DNA of 64,000 nt, taken from NCBI GenBank assembly GCA_027491255.1, contig JAIXWM010000161.1, positions 1 through 64,000 of the forward strand, written 5' to 3'. Under the pieces are notes generated by a model that saw only the letters and a list, made by a program, of their open reading frames with translations, was not told the DNA's origin and ran no database searches. Below are positions 63,445 through 64,000 of the stretch, one piece after another. How positions within the stretch are numbered: the first letter of the stretch is position 1; each line of letters starts with the position of its first letter. Both the position numbers and the translations under genes were made by a program. This DNA is from Rubrivivax sp. (GTDB lineage Bacteria > Pseudomonadota > Gammaproteobacteria > Burkholderiales > Burkholderiaceae_C).

Positions 63445-63540
63445 CGCTTTCTCCTCACTGCATCATCAGGGTCACTGCACGCATGCCGGAGTTCCGAGAA
63501 CCCTGGCCTGCGCGCATACCGAACAAAAGAACTCCACCGC

Positions 63541-64000
63541 TCACGGCGTCGATCGCTGGAAATTCGGGTCGAGGTCCCGGACGAACCCATCGACCCCGAA
63601 CTCGACCCGCTCGACTCCGACCAGGTGCGCCACCGTGCCGAAGGTCGGCTCGGGGGCCAGCGGACCGGCACCGTCAGGGTCCACCATGACCCGTGTGCCG
63701 ACGACCCAGGTGTTGCCGACCTCGGCCGCGACGATCGATCCATCGGCGATCAGGTCGTGCAACTCGGCGTTCAGGGTCTGCACCTGCCCCTGCGTGGCCG
63801 GCTGCAGCAGGAAGTCCATGCTGGAGCCGTCGAGCCAGACCGCATCCTGGCCGCCGCCGCCGACGAAGACGTCGCCGTCGCCGATGCGGGCGTGCAGGTC
63901 GTTGCCGGCGCCACCGACGAAGACCACCTGGCCGCGTTCGCCCGTGACCGGCCCTCGCGGCAGGCCGAACAGCACGTCGTCTCCGCCGCCGCCGATCACC
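63541..64000 (-). CDS. C-terminal part of a second RTX protein (partial)
   Basis: An open minus-strand frame enters from the right edge and stops at 63541. Visible are GGGGDDVLFGLP, FVGGAGNDLHARIGDGDVFVGGGG, the glycine-aspartate nonapeptide units of RTX proteins, followed by a 100-residue end domain with VEFGVDGFVRDLDPNF. Its stop is 96 bp before the giant RTX start on the same strand, so the two may be co-transcribed or tandem duplicates. The real start lies outside the window. Confidence 0.75.
   Translation of the reverse strand, partial: VIGGGGDDVLFGLPRGPVTGERGQVVFVGGAGNDLHARIGDGDVFVGGGGQDAVWLDGSSMDFLLQPATQGQVQTLNAELHDLIADGSIVAAEVGNTWVVGTRVMVDPDGAGPLAPEPTFGTVAHLVGVERVEFGVDGFVRDLDPNFQRSTP

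Overview
The window looks like a GC-rich betaproteobacterium of the Burkholderiales type. The pointers are strong G/C at third codon positions, a Bug/TctC-type solute-binding protein, a CzcCBA-like efflux set with CzcI and CadR, and a Rieske oxygenase cluster. The genus cannot be fixed from the sequence. Roughly the left 60 per cent is accessory DNA: defence genes, metal resistance, a replication/partition module and toxin-antitoxin pairs. It ends in a degenerate series of tRNA-Asn 3'-end repeats at 33.7, 35.8 and 39.6 kb. Ordinary chromosome appears to resume at about 40 kb.

Layout. 1-7.9 kb (minus strand): one tight operon reading MNT nucleotidyltransferase, HEPN protein, DUF4391 protein, type III Mod, AAA ATPase, DUF4276 protein, type III Res. 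The Res frame loses coding character at the left edge, where the end of a plus-strand gene lies. 8.1-19.2 kb: a heavy-metal cassette with CadR-type regulator and YnfA on the minus strand; on the plus strand a CDF transporter, transglutaminase-like protein, CzcI-like protein, CzcC/CzcB/CzcA-like RND efflux system, extra periplasmic metal-binding proteins, a lipoprotein and a His-tailed EamA permease. 19.4-24.5 kb (minus): a DUF262/HNH protein and an SNF2-type helicase, probably a second defence unit, or the front half of the first one split by the metal cassette. 24.9-33.5 kb: element backbone with a ParB-like protein, a palindrome-rich non-coding stretch, a winged-helix/nuclease-like protein, a RepB-type primase, small regulators and an unrecognised 432-residue protein with an internal repeat. 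33.7-39.7 kb: a tRNA-Asn 3' half, a RelE/HigB-HigA pair, a 5'-truncated tyrosine integrase and two different HipBA pairs, punctuated by copies of the tRNA-end/terminator repeat.

40.2-48.4 kb: a catabolic locus. A TctC-like binding protein precedes a tightly overlapping minus-strand operon (Rieske oxygenase, zinc alcohol dehydrogenase, IclR regulator, G3E GTPase, class II aldolase), with a Rieske ferredoxin divergent from the oxygenase and an FMN glutamate-synthase-like protein next door. 48.5-52.5 kb: a four-gene cyclic-nucleotide cassette with two cNMP-binding-fold proteins, a phosphodiesterase carrying the full class I (animal-type) PDE signature, and a CHASE2-adenylate cyclase. Synthesis, sensing and breakdown of cAMP are therefore encoded together. 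52.5-64 kb (minus): a giant 3635-residue RTX/Calx-beta/Ig-like secreted protein with a low-GC N-terminal third and hexanucleotide repeats, preceded by the end of a second RTX gene that runs off the window.

The strongest candidates for new biology are the cAMP cassette with the class I PDE, the seven-gene HEPN-MNT/type III RM operon with an ATPase-DUF4276 pair nested inside it, and the array of GNA-loop mini-hairpins in the mobile backbone.
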